Source: Gigaspora margarita (taxonomy: Eukaryota > Glomeromycota > Glomeromycetes > Diversisporales > Gigasporaceae). From it: a DNA stretch of 64,000 nt. The notes under the pieces were generated by a model. The model was not told where the DNA came from and ran no database searches. It saw only the letters and a list, made by a program, of their open reading frames with translations. The position numbers were made by a program, and so were the translations under genes. This document shows, one piece after another, positions 37,172 to 48,395 of the stretch. Where the stretch lies: contig WTPW01000630.1 of assembly GCA_009809945.1 (NCBI GenBank), positions 160,029-224,028 on the forward strand. Direction: 5' to 3'. How positions within the stretch are numbered: the first letter of the stretch is position 1; every line of letters starts with the position of its first letter.

Positions 37172-38203
37172 TTAAAATGAATAATCAAAAGCCATCTCAT
37201 AAGAAATTAATGCATCATTTAAATAATCTTGATTTATTGTTGTATTTAATGACTGATCATAAGATGTCTCATCGACCATGTTAAACATATTTTGTGTATT
37301 GAACATTTGAATAGTTTCTAAAGTTTCACTAGAGAAATCAAAAATTCCAAGTCCATATTGACTTTCATTAATAAGAGATTGGTTTTCATCAATGAATAAA
37401 AAGTTATTTATTATATTTTCATTGACTTGTTGGTCTTGTTGAATTGGTAAATCAAAGCATTGTGCAGAAGATTCTAAGTCAAATTCAAATTCTTCAATCA
37501 TATTAGGAGAGTAATCACTAGAAATTGTTGATAAATCGGGACTTGGATAGACATTTTGATTGTCAAAAAAGTCTGCCCAATCTGCAAATAAATCAAGATT
37601 TAAATTCTCACTATTTAAATTGTTGGCGCCAGTTGTTTTAGGTAACAAATTAAATTCAGGTTCTATTGTAGGAGATTCAAGTTGTTTATTTTTAATGGAT
37701 TTTTTAATAGATTTATTAATAGATTTCATAGGTCTAGACTTTCTAACTTTACGAGTAGAAGGTTTATCAAACGAAACTGTCCTCCATTGGTTTCTCTTCT
37801 TTTCCATTTTAATTTTAGGAAACAATTCATTCCAATAATTAAAAGCTTCTTTTGCAATTCTCTTATATTCATTTTTTACTTCATTCGATTCTTGTTCCCA
37901 TGATTGTGATGCCATTGAAGAAATAATTTTCATTGGCAAGTTATAACCACTAGTACGAGCTGTTTCAACAAATAATTTTCGATAAATAATGAAGGCATTA
38001 GGAGGTTTAGGAATTCGCCCATCGGGGTGTAAAATAACCAAATCTCGAGAATTGATTTCTGGTGGAAATGGAAGTTTAATGAGTTGTGAATTGTCGATCA
38101 CTTGATTTTGAATCATGTGATCGTTTCCAGAATTTATGAAAGCGCAAACACGAAAAGCTGGTTTGGTATCAACCAAGAAGCTGGATTGATATTCTTTATT
38201 CAT
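37172..38203 (-). CDS. MATA_HMG-type HMG-box protein, copy 1
   Basis: 343 residues, one exon. The HMG box is at about 63-132: RIPKPPNAFIIYRK, Trp102 in SWEQES, and EYKRIAKEAFNYWNELFPK. The PPNAFIIYR start is that of fungal MATA_HMG proteins, which bind bent DNA. A basic stretch follows (KPSTRKVRKSRPMK...SIKKSIKNKQ, about 147-175), a likely nuclear signal. The rest is acidic and Asn/Gln-rich (DLFADWADFFDNQN, then EFEFDLESS), like an activation region. Expansion of this family is known in arbuscular mycorrhizal fungi; a mating role is not shown. Its tandem partner is at 41979-43016. Confidence 0.88.
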   Translation of the reverse strand: MNKEYQSSFLVDTKPAFRVCAFINSGNDHMIQNQVIDNSQLIKLPFPPEINSRDLVILHPDGRIPKPPNAFIIYRKLFVETARTSGYNLPMKIISSMASQSWEQESNEVKNEYKRIAKEAFNYWNELFPKIKMEKKRNQWRTVSFDKPSTRKVRKSRPMKSINKSIKKSIKNKQLESPTIEPEFNLLPKTTGANNLNSENLNLDLFADWADFFDNQNVYPSPDLSTISSDYSPNMIEEFEFDLESSAQCFDLPIQQDQQVNENIINNFLFIDENQSLINESQYGLGIFDFSSETLETIQMFNTQNMFNMVDETSYDQSLNTTINQDYLNDALISYEMAFDYSF

Positions 38204-38298
38204 TTTTTATGATTATAAGCCTTTTATAATTCAAATATAGGTTTTTTTGTTTCTTGATACACTGATCTGAAGACTGGAAACTAACCAAATCCATGCCA

Positions 38299-38306
38299 TA
38301 TTTATA
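38299..38306 (-). promoter_or_regulatory. TATA-box-like TATAAATA upstream of HMG copy 1
   Basis: About 95 bp before the ATG at 38203 and kept at the same distance in copy 2 (43109-43116). Confidence 0.45.
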
Positions 38307-39570
38307 TTTTTTAGTTTCGGATATTCATATTCCAAATTATTAATATTAATTGTTAAATTTAGTAATTGTGGGCGTCCTTAGAACCGATTGTGTATCTTTA
38401 GAATTGTGACATTATGTATACATTTCGTAACCGCACCGCGACATATCTTAATTATTCTTCCAAATATAACTCTTCAATGGTGTACTTACGATTAGATTTA
38501 TAATTAGAAAATAAGTGATGTAATATTACTTTGTTAAATCCACCGCAATGTACTAAATATAGTAGTAATAGTAGTAAGTCGTACAACACTCATTTAATGA
38601 TGGCTAGTTCTACGTTTTTTCATCGAATAAAATTTGCAGAGGTGAACGCTAGTTGACTCGATATATAGTTGATTGTATACATCTTTTTATTCATTTCGTT
38701 CAAGATTAAAAAATAATGGCTCATCTTTTAATAATACGAATAACAAAAGTTGATCATAGCCCATAAAAAAAAAAAAAGCTTGCGCAATATTGAAGTTCGA
38801 AATCATTATCGAAAAAGATGAAAGCTAGGCTACATATGCACTTATAAGAGAAAGTTTTTTTATTAAGTACTTAGCAACAACTGAAATAAGGCCATGCCTC
38901 TGAAGCTTTAATACTGAATTGTTTTATTTTATGATAATTTCTATAATTTTATCTACCGGTATATCTGTTTTAGAATTTTCAAGATATTGAGAATTACTTT
39001 GCCTTATATCGATTAATTCTAATAATTAGTTATCTAATTAATTATAAAATATTCAATATTGCTATACAGAATTAACTATCATCGCCCCTGTTCTTTTATT
39101 CCTGCACATTATAATACGATCGCCTTATTTTGATCCCCGTCAAACCTTTGAACTGTCTCACCATGATCATCATTCATCCCTTCTTAAATTATGACACCCA
39201 TACCCACACTACGTTGTTACCATATATGTTCGTTATCTTAAGACATACTATAGATCCCCAACGTCTAAAACTCCCTCAACATTGATAGTGACTATGTCGC
39301 GCTAAACTAAGAAACATGGTCAACGTGTTATTTGAATTGCTCATGTTAATGCCAGGCTTTCACATATTATCGAGAATCTGTTAACCTGATGAAGCGATGA
39401 TAAAGGAATGTTGAATATTAATAAATCGGGTGTAAGTCTTTAAATTAGATGAGACGTGAGAAGAAAATTTAATTGGTGTTAAAGGAAATGAGTATTAGTA
39501 ATGGTGGAAGGAAGTTAAGCCGATGAATGTATCGGGGGATTCTAAGTAGCTAACTTGTATAAAAAACCGA

Positions 39571-39844
39571 TGTAACGGCCTTGATTGTATCTTTAGGTTC
39601 TATCATGAGTGATTCCTCCTTTATCTTCATTATATCGTATCTCTTGAATTGTATTGATTGTCATTATATTATATTAGCGTATTTATTGTTTTATTTGACT
39701 TCACCTTACACATATACTTGTATTCGTTACCACACACACACATACATATTCGTTATTATGCACACTAATTCTTTACTATCCTGAGACTATCCTGGCGAAT
39801 GGTCTGACTGCTCTTCTTTTGATAGTAACACCGGATCTGTTACA
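39571..39844 (+). mobile_element. Old LTR-retroelement fossil: solo LTR or 3' end fragment
   Basis: A 274-bp block bounded by TGTAACGG and CTGTTACA, the TG...CA and inverted-end pattern of an LTR. A purine-rich stretch ending in GGGGGATTC lies shortly upstream, as expected next to a 3' LTR. Ty3-like by general look only. No coding parts are visible and no matching 5' LTR lies in the window; it looks old. Confidence 0.4.
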
Positions 39845-40438
39845 TTCCGCCGATTTTAAAACCTATAATACAGCTGAGCGTTTATATTGTAACAAGGTAA
39901 ATGCTAAAGTACATAAGTACTTTGCATTTATTATAAACAGCTTAGATTTTTAAAAACATCTGCATTTATTTAATGGAGATCCTGTGGTTCGTACACGGGT
40001 CTAATTAATGGAGGGTCTGCTATCCAAGAAGATCTTTTATATGACCTTTTACGATAGAAAGCGAACTTGATATCTTGTCACATGATTATCTATCGCGCGT
40101 TAGCTACCGGTACTGTTTTTTATAGTCAATACTAGAACAGCCCCGTGCTCCTGATTTAATTATGACATGGTTATATTTCTCTATGGGCGATGTCATGACA
40201 ACTATAGTTGATTAATATTATATAAACCTTGCAATCCAAATATGACTCCAATCATTGCATTAATATTAATAGATGATGAATCTTTTAAAGTGTTGGAAGT
40301 CGATAAATGAAACTGATTACCATTCATAATTATTTTTTGATTTGCATTAAGAAGAAAAACTTTATTTGTACAATTTATTCTGTATATATATATATAATAT
40401 ATATATATCTAAAAATATAAATATAAATTTAAATTAAT

Positions 40439-40594
40439 AATCAATTAAAACGCAGCATAATGAGATCACAAAAATCGTTAAAAAAAACTAATTGTAACAT
40501 ATTGACAATTAATATAAATAATAATCAACGACATCCATGTTAAAATTAATTTTTTATTAACAATTTTAATCTCACTACGCTATGTTTTGATTGA
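40439..40594. repeat. Short hairpin, arms about 40 bp
   Basis: AATCAATTAAAACGCAGCAT pairs imperfectly with GCTATGTTTTGATTGATG, around an AT-rich centre. Probable MITE remnant. Confidence 0.5.
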
Positions 40595-41978
40595 TGATGA
40601 TTATGTTTACCAGATGAACTAAATACAATGAAAACATAAGTTCTAATGAGGATCAAGGTAAAATAATATTTGGACTACTACCTGAAATTATAGGCATTAA
40701 CCATTCAAATTCATGGTATCAATTGAGGTGTTTAGATATCCATAAAGCGTTAAGTTTTGATTAAAATTCATAAAAAAGCAAATGTCATAAATAATCTAAA
40801 GAAAATATCCTGTATATCATATAGAACTATACAGCAAAAGAGATGACTAAATATAGCCTCATCACTTTTGCAACATATAGTCAAATCTTCTAATCGCATT
40901 TCGTGTTAAGCTAATGTAGGTGAGAATTTAAAGAAAAGATCTCTATACGTTTGAGATTGATGAAAAGTGTATTATTTAGAGAGGTGAAAAACTATTTACA
41001 TACATATTTTGATGTAGAATATAAGTGTTTTTTTTTCTTTTATAAGCTTTAAAAACATAAATTTATGTGTGAATAAATTTTATATTTAACGAATGATGCT
41101 TTATATTGTTATAAAATTTTCATTATTAACCCTTTTTTTTTTTGTTTTTTACTAATTATGCATGCTTGATAGTGTGTGTGTTTATAGTTGGGAGTGAAAT
41201 TCATTTTCAATTTTTTTAATTTCAACAATAATTTCAACAATAATTTCAACATTTTTAATATATCTATAAATTAAACCTATTGTATTTGATTTAGCTTAGT
41301 TAATTACATAATTTAAATTAATTTTTAATATTGAAAACTAATTTCACTAATTTCATCATCAAATAAGTACTATTTATCACCCCGGCTTTATTTGTTATCA
41401 CCCCGTGGAAATAACAAATAAGAAAAAAAAAAGAAAAAAATTCATGAATCTTTTCTTTTTTACATATGCATTTAGTAACTAATTTTTTTTTGTATGATGT
41501 CGGATTATTTGTATAGTCTAAATTATAAAAATTATTTACATTAGGAGTTTTCGATTAAATGATTGATAAACCTTTTATTATAGATTACAAAAATGTCTGA
41601 TGGAAGCAATATCATTAACATAAAGTTCACTTATGCGCGTACATTAGTTAATTAAATTTTAAACTTTAAAGATTATTTTATTTTTATTTTTAGAAATTTA
41701 TATTAATATGCAATATATATATACAAATAAAAATTGGAAACTTCTATACTAAAAGTCTATATAAACATTTAAATTTTTTTTTTTAATATCGTTTAATTCA
41801 TAGTTTTTTTCATAATTATTTTTTTGTAATGTTGCATAAAAAAATTAACATAAGGTTTTAAGTAAGTTTTTAAAATAACATAATATTTTGGTTGCATAAG
41901 TCTAATGAAAATAATATCTTATAAAGCTTAATTTATGTATTAAATTTCATAAAAATGAATTAGCCTTATAATAATTTT

Positions 41979-43016
41979 TTAAAATGAATTATCAAAAGCC
42001 ATCTCATAAGAAATTAAGGTATCATTTAAATAATCTTGATTTATTGTTGTATTTAATAATTGATCATAAGATATCTCATCAACTATGTTAAACATATTTT
42101 GTGTATTGAACATTTGAATGGTTCCTAAATTTTCATTAGAGAAATCAAAAACTCCGAATCCATATTGATTTCCATTAATAGGAGTTTGATCATCAGTAAA
42201 TAAAAAGTCATTTATTATATCTTTATTGACTTGTTGATTTTGTTGATTTTGTTGATTTGGTAAATCAAAGCATTGTGCAGAAGATTCTAAGTCAAATTCA
42301 AATTCTTCAATCATATTAGGAGAGTAGTCACTAGAAATTGTTGATAAATCGGGACTTGGGTAGACATTTTGACTATCAAAGAAGTCTGCCCAATCTGCAA
42401 ATAAATCAAGATTTAAATTCTCACTATTTAAATTGTTGGTGCCAGTTGTTTCAGGTAACAAATTAAATTCAGGTTCTACAGTAGGAGACTCAAGTTGTTT
42501 ATTTTTAATGGATTTTTTAATAGATTTATTAATAGATTTCATAGGTTTAGGCATTCTAACTTTACGAGTAGAAGGTTTATCAAACGAAACCATCTTCCAT
42601 TGGTTTCTCTTCTTTTCAANTTTNATTTTAGGAAATAATTCATTCCNATAATTAAAAGCTTCTTTTGCAATTCNCTTATATTCATTTTTTACTTCATTCG
42701 ATTCTTGTTCCCATGATTGTGATACCATTGAAGAAATAATATTCATTGGCAAGTTGTAACCACTAGTACGAGTTGTTTCAACAAATAATTTTCGATAAAT
42801 AATGAAAGCATTAGGAGGTTTAGGAATTCGCCCATCGGGATGTAAAATAACCAAATCTCGAGAATTGATTTCTGGTGGAAATGGAAGTTTAATGAGTTGT
42901 GAATTGTCGATCACTTGATTTTGAATCATATGATCATTTCCAGAATTTATGAAAACGCTAACACGGGGAGTTGGTTTGGTATTAACCAAGAAGCTAGATT
43001 GGTATTCTTTATTCAT
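41979..43016 (-). CDS. MATA_HMG-type HMG-box protein, copy 2
   Basis: 345 residues from the Met at 43016, which matches the start of copy 1 (MNKEYQSSFLV). An upstream in-frame Met at 43151 is rejected because it reads the 5' leader. Same domains: HMG box at about 63-132, basic stretch, acidic Asn/Gln-rich tail. Differences are mostly single residues plus a two-residue Gln/Asn length change (QNQQNQQ). Five N bases at about 42620-42674 leave four residues unknown, probably polymorphic or low-quality calls. Frame is intact otherwise, so both copies look functional. Confidence 0.86.
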   Translation of the reverse strand: MNKEYQSSFLVNTKPTPRVSVFINSGNDHMIQNQVIDNSQLIKLPFPPEINSRDLVILHPDGRIPKPPNAFIIYRKLFVETTRTSGYNLPMNIISSMVSQSWEQESNEVKNEYKXIAKEAFNYXNELFPKXKXEKKRNQWKMVSFDKPSTRKVRMPKPMKSINKSIKKSIKNKQLESPTVEPEFNLLPETTGTNNLNSENLNLDLFADWADFFDSQNVYPSPDLSTISSDYSPNMIEEFEFDLESSAQCFDLPNQQNQQNQQVNKDIINDFLFTDDQTPINGNQYGFGVFDFSNENLGTIQMFNTQNMFNIVDEISYDQLLNTTINQDYLNDTLISYEMAFDNSF

Positions 43017-43108
43017 TTTTATGATTATAAGCTTTTTAAATTCAAATGTAAGTTTTTTGTTTCTTGGTATACTGATCTGAAGACTGGAAACTAACCAATT
43101 CCATATTA

Positions 43109-43116
43109 TATTTATA
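43109..43116 (-). promoter_or_regulatory. TATA-box-like TATAAATA upstream of HMG copy 2
   Basis: About 93 bp before the ATG at 43016, the same spacing as copy 1. Confidence 0.45.
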
Positions 43117-44579
43117 TTTTTTTTTTTTAGTTTCGGATATCCATATTCCAAATTATTAATAATATGTTATCTTCTTTTGACTGTTAAATTTAGAAATTGT
43201 GGGCGTCCTTAGAGCCGATCATGTATCTTTAAATTTGTGTCATTATGTATACATTTCATAACCGCACCGCGACATATCTTAATTATTCACTCAAATATAA
43301 CTCTTCAATGGTGTACTTACGATTAGATTTATATTTAGAAAAATGTGATGTAATATTACTTTGTTTAATCCACCGCAATGTACAGATAATACGGCCACTC
43401 AAAATCTTAATAATGGCTAGTTCTACTTTTTCTATCGGATAAAATTTGCAGAGGTGACCGCTGGGACTCAATATATAGTTGATTGTATACATCTTTTTAT
43501 TCATTTCGTTCTAGATTAAAAACTAATTGGCTCATCTTTTAATAATACGAATAACAAAAGTTGTTAAGACAAAAAAAAAAAAAAAAACATATTTAAAGTT
43601 CGAAATCATTATCGAAAACTAGGCTATAAATACGATAGTTTTTTATAGTTTTTTATTAAGTACTTAGCAACAACTGAAATAAGGCCATGTCTCTGAAGCT
43701 TTAATACTGAATTGTTTTTATTTTATGATTTATTCTATAATTTTATCTATCGGTATATCTGTATTAGATTTTCAAGATATTGAGCATTACTTTGCCTTTA
43801 TTTTGACATCGATTAATTCTAATAAATAGTTATCTAATTAATTATAAAGTCATCTTTTTTAATTTAACTTACCATTCTTATAATATTGAGTAATTACTCT
43901 GTTTCTAACTCTTTCAAGCAAAAAATATTCAATATTGCTATACAGAATTAACTACTGTAAAAAGGTCAATACAAGACCCGGTATTACTAAACATCCTTAT
44001 GATCATCATTTGGGTTGTTGCATTGACAAATTGGGGCTTAGAGATATTTGATCAATTTTGGCCATTGTGATAAAATTAGAATATTGCATATAGTTGCATT
44101 ACCCATGTGTTGATTAATAATAACGTAAAAAATTCATTTAATAATTAATACTGCGCTTCTATTGAAATCTCGATAAAGCGAAGCCTAATTAAAATTTTGA
44201 TAGTGAAGCCTAATTAAAATCTCGATATAGCGAAGCCTAATTAAAATCTTGATTTATGGAGGCCTAATTAAAATCTTGACATGGCGAAGCTTAATTAAAC
44301 TCTTGATATAGAGAAGGGAAACTTAATTAATATCTTGATATAGGGAAGCCTAATTAAAATCTTGATATAGCGAAGCCTAATTAAAATCTCGATATTGCAA
44401 AGCTTAATTAAAATCTTTATATAGGGAAGCCTAATTAAAATCTCAATCTAGCGAAGTCTAATCAAAATCTTGATATAGGGAGTCTAATTAAAATTTCGAT
44501 TTAGTGAAGCTTAATTAAAATCTTGATAGTGAAGCCTAATTAAAATCCTGATATAGTGAAGCCTAATTAAAATCTTGTA

Positions 44580-44991
44580 TATCGGCGGATTTTTGGAATT
44601 TACTATTAAAAATTCCAAAAATATTCAACTGGTCCGTTTTCAATGAAACAACTATCAAAATGTTCATCTTGATGAGACGATTCTAATGGACTTAAAATCG
44701 TTAAAATCCAATCACAGGATCCTGAGGTTGTTAATGATTTGTTTCACTTCGGGGCGTTTTAGGATTGGTTTACCAATCCTAAAACACCCAAATTGACACA
44801 AATCTCTATCGACATCGGGATCCTGTGATTGGGTTTTAACGATTTTAAGTCAATTAGAATTAACTCATCGAGACGAACATTTTGGTAGTTGTTTCATTGA
44901 AAACGGACCAGTGGATCAAAAGTTATTCACTGTTAAATATTTTTGAAATTTTTAATAGTATATTCCAAAAATCCGCCAATATGGATATAGG
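44580..44991. mobile_element. Long-hairpin MITE in the satellite (TATCGGCGGATT termini)
   Basis: The left end TATCGGCGGATTTTTGG matches the complement of CCAAAAATCCGCCAATA. Arms run about 190 bp each and contain the shared 54-bp core (44875-44928 on plus; mirrored on the left arm). The left side has TA; the right flank is not a clean TA. Confidence 0.8.
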
Positions 44992-45022
44992 GAGACCTAA
45001 TTAAAATTTTGATATAAATTAA

Positions 45023-45526
45023 GGGTAGAGGGTATTATTTTAAAATTATATATAATCTTAATAGTAAATTTTTTTTATATTTAATTTTATAAAAAATTAT
45101 ATTAAGTAAACTAATTTTAATTCTTAAGACAAGTGTAGAGCAGGTTTTTCTGATTCTAATAATAGTAAAATAATTAAAATTGGTTAAAAACTCAGTAAAA
45201 AAATATATTTTTAAAGTTTAGGTATTAAAATTTAATAATAAAAATTTACACAAATTGACCAATCAGAATTAGCGATTTTGTGCAACCCAGAAAATTTTAG
45301 CCAACTCAGAAAAACTTTGTAATATATACAACTATATTTTTTTAAAATATAACAATAGTTCAAAATTTTACCATAATAGATAAATTGTTTTATTTTTATT
45401 TTGTAAAATTTTAATAAAAATTAGTTGTAATTTAAAAAAGTTTTATTAGTAGCATATATCAGTTTTATATAAATTTTCAAAATACCATATAAAACTATAT
45501 AAAAATGATTTATGCACCCTCTACCC
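45023..45526. mobile_element. TTAA-flanked MITE in the satellite (piggyBac-like)
   Basis: GGGTAGAGGGTATTAT and ATGCACCCTCTACCC lie between TTAA at 45019-45022 and 45527-45530. TTAA targets are typical of piggyBac. The body is AT-rich and non-coding. Confidence 0.65.
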
Positions 45527-46559
45527 TTAAATTTTCAATATAGCGAAGTCTATTTAAAATCTAGATATAGAAAAGTCTAATTAAAATCTTGATCTAGAGA
45601 TCTAATTAAAATCTCAATATAGCGATAACTACCGGTAATTAAATCTTAATATAGGTAAACTAATTAAAATCTCAGTATAGTGAAGCCTATTTAAAATCTC
45701 AATATAGTGAAACCTAATAAAATCTTGGTATAATAAAGTTAAAGTTTAGTCTTCATATAATTCTCAATTTATTTATAAATAAATTTTAGCCTTTTTTTAT
45801 AAGTACAACTATTATTTATTTTGAAGGGAATTACTTAATATGAAATAGTTAAAGCAAAGCATTTGGTTGTAATATTTTGGTTCTATCAGAATAATGTTTT
45901 TTTTATTATATTATTGTATTTATTTTAATGTTTTTTAATACTGTTTAAAGTTTATAAATATTTTAGTAAAGAACCTATTTTTAATAAATTTTAAAAAATT
46001 TAATTTGATTTACTTTGTTATAATGGCAATACTGAATACTTCAATAATAATTTTTCTAAAAAATATGATGATTATAAAGATAATAATAATTATGAAGATG
46101 CTAGAAACCAGAAACTGGTATGCGCCTGGAGCATTAATTAATAAATTAATTAATTAGTAGATTAATTGATTGGCAACTAATTATTTAGTTAAATAAAATT
46201 AATAAATTGATAAAATTTTTTATTGATTTGTATTACTAGTTTAAAACAAATATTAAATACTAAATTAAATTATATAAAAATTAAAAATATAAATCTAAAA
46301 TATAAATTATATAAATATATAAAATTAATATAATAAGTTTATTAAAAATAAAGTATTAAATATCTAATGACTTAATATAGTGCACAACACCTAAAGACTA
46401 AAATGTATAATTTGTCCCATTTTGAAAAAAATTTATAATGAATTTTGATGTTTTGTTGATTTCTTGTATTTTGATTGGTTAAATTTTTTTTAATGGCTAA
46501 AATTTTATTAATTAACAAATTTTTTTAAAAAAATATATAATTAAAATTACAGGTATAGC

Positions 46560-47900
46560 AATGAATAATTTCTTCAAGTTAGTGATTGATCATTATATCT
46601 TTTTATCATATAATTAATTTTACTTTTATACCTTAAAGTTATCATATTACCTGATTAAATTTTTAGCAATCTAGTTAAATTTTTAAATGCATCATTCAAG
46701 TTAGCGATTGATTCATTATACCTTTTTATTATTTAATTAATTTTACTTTTATACCTTAAAGATATCATATTATCTGATTTGATATCTAGCAATCTAGTTG
46801 AATTTTCAAATGTATTAAATAATTTAAAATAATAATAGTTTCTTCAAGTTAGCAATTGATTCACTATACTTTTTCATTATATAATTAATTTCATTTCTTT
46901 ATCTTAAAGCTATTGTATTATTGTATTATCTAGTGAAATTTTTAGCAATCTAGTTAAATCTTTAAATATATTATCTAGCTATTTAATAATTTAAAATATA
47001 ATAATTTCTTCAAGTTAATAATTAATTCATTATACTTTTTTATTATATAATTATTTCACTTCTATATCTTGAAGCTATTGTATTATCAGGTTTAATTTTT
47101 AGCAATCTAGTTAAATTTTCAGAAATGTTATGTTTAATTTCTAGCAATCTAGTTAAATTTTCAGAAACGTTATTTACCTTGTTAATAATTTAAAATATGT
47201 TAATTTCTTCAAGTTAGCAATTGATTTGTTGTACCTTTAATTATAAAATTAATTTCACTTTTATACCTTAAAGTTATTGTATTATCTAGTTAAATTTCTA
47301 GCAATCTTGTTAAATCTTCAGATAAGTTAGCAATTAATTTGTTATACCTTTTTATTATATAATTAATTTTGCTTCTTTATCTTAAAGCTATTATATTATT
47401 AGATTTAATTTTTAGCAATCTAGTTAAATCTTCAGAGACATCATTGATCTATTTAATAATTTAAAATAACAATAATTTTGCCAAGTTAGCAATTAATTCT
47501 TTATACCTTTTCATTATATAGTTAATTTCACTTCTATATCTTAAAGCTATTGTATTATTATATTATTTAGTTAAATTTCTTAAATCTTCAGATCAGATAT
47601 ATCATCTAACTATTTAATAATTTAAATATAACAATTTTTTTAAGTTAGTGATTGATTTATTATATCTTTCTATTATATAATTATTTTACTTTTATATCTT
47701 AAAGCTATTGTAATATTAGAAGTAATTTCTAGCAACCTTCAAATGTACTACTTATCTATTAATAATTTAAAATATGATAATTTTTCAAGTTAGCAATTGA
47801 TTCATATACCTTTCTTTATATAAATAATTTTACTTCTATACTTTAAAAAAGTTATTGTATTATCTAGTTAAATTTCTAGCAATCTTTAGATATCCACAAG
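46560..47900. repeat. Degenerate satellite, unit about 120-200 bp
   Basis: Nine copies of CAAGTTAGCAATTGATTCAT begin near 46573, 46695, 46842, 47007, 47205, 47322, 47478, 47637 and 47782. Each is followed by TATACCTTTTTATTATATAA, CTTAAAGCTATTGTATTATC and AGCAATCTAGTTAAAT blocks. Spacing is irregular because sub-blocks are gained or lost. Confidence 0.8.
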
Positions 47901-48260
47901 AGAATTTACTAAAAGCCCACAAGAGAATTAAAAATACCAAGTTCAGGAAGAAAAAAAATACCAAAGTTCACAAAAGTCTACAAGAAAATTTACAAAAGAA
48001 TTTATTGAAAGTTTACAAAAAAATTTGCTAAAAGTCTACAAGAGAATTAAAATCAAAAAAAAAACAAGTTCCAAAAAAAAAAAATAATACCAAAAGTCTA
48101 TAAAAGTCTACAAATAATTTGCCAAAAGCCTACAAGAGAATTCACTAAAAGTTTATAAGAGAATTTGCTGAAAGTTTACAAAAGAAGAAATTAACAAAAA
48201 ATGCTAAAATTCTTTAAAAGAATTAAACCTCTATAAAAGTTTACTAGAAAATGCCAAAGT
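47890..48260. repeat. Short tandem repeat, unit like AAAAGTCTACAAGAGAATTT
   Basis: About twelve loosely conserved copies with (A)AGTYTACAAGAGAATT in common, continuing straight on from the satellite before it. Confidence 0.65.
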
Positions 48261-48395
48261 GCCAAAATTAGTAATGAACCAAGATAAACAAAACAAAAAA
48301 AAACATACTAAATGTAACATATAACCTGAAAGTACTACTTAGATGTTTGCAAAATTGAATATTAACTAATTTATTAGAAGGAACCCATTTGACTA

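Larger units (their letters stand above)
35800..39085. repeat. Segmental duplication, copy 1 (HMG-box unit)
   Basis: From TTATAAGCTTTAAAACATAA to AATATTGCTATACAGAATTAACTA, this segment matches 41035-43955 in gene and flanks with scattered substitutions and small indels. The 3' flank also holds a local duplication of about 120 bp (36640-36756 and 36765-36892), which is present once in copy 2. Confidence 0.8.
41035..43955. repeat. Segmental duplication, copy 2 (HMG-box unit)
   Basis: Direct-orientation partner of 35800-39085. The 2-kb gap between them (39086-41034) includes the LTR fossil and is not shared. Confidence 0.8.
44160..45745. repeat. Satellite, unit about 30 bp (GAAGCCTAATTAAAATCTTGATATAG)
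   Basis: About 15 units before the first insertion, and more units between and after two insertions (44580-44991 and 45023-45526). Units vary at GAAGCC/GGAAGCC and CTC/CTTG. Confidence 0.85.

Noticed and set aside
37560-37903. Plus-strand open frames opposite HMG copy 1
   Set aside because: They are antisense shadows of the HMG-box gene and keep no feature of their own.
39086-39570. Internal part of an LTR element upstream of the LTR-like block
   Set aside because: Position would fit, but I see no coding similarity, so only the LTR-like block is reported.
43017-43151. A 45-residue N-terminal extension of HMG copy 2 from a Met at 43151
   Set aside because: Copy 1 has no matching extension; the stretch covers the leader and TATA-like site. 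Start placed at 43016.
44160-45745. CRISPR-like regular repeats
   Set aside because: Units are contiguous and degenerate without unique spacers, in a eukaryotic satellite context.
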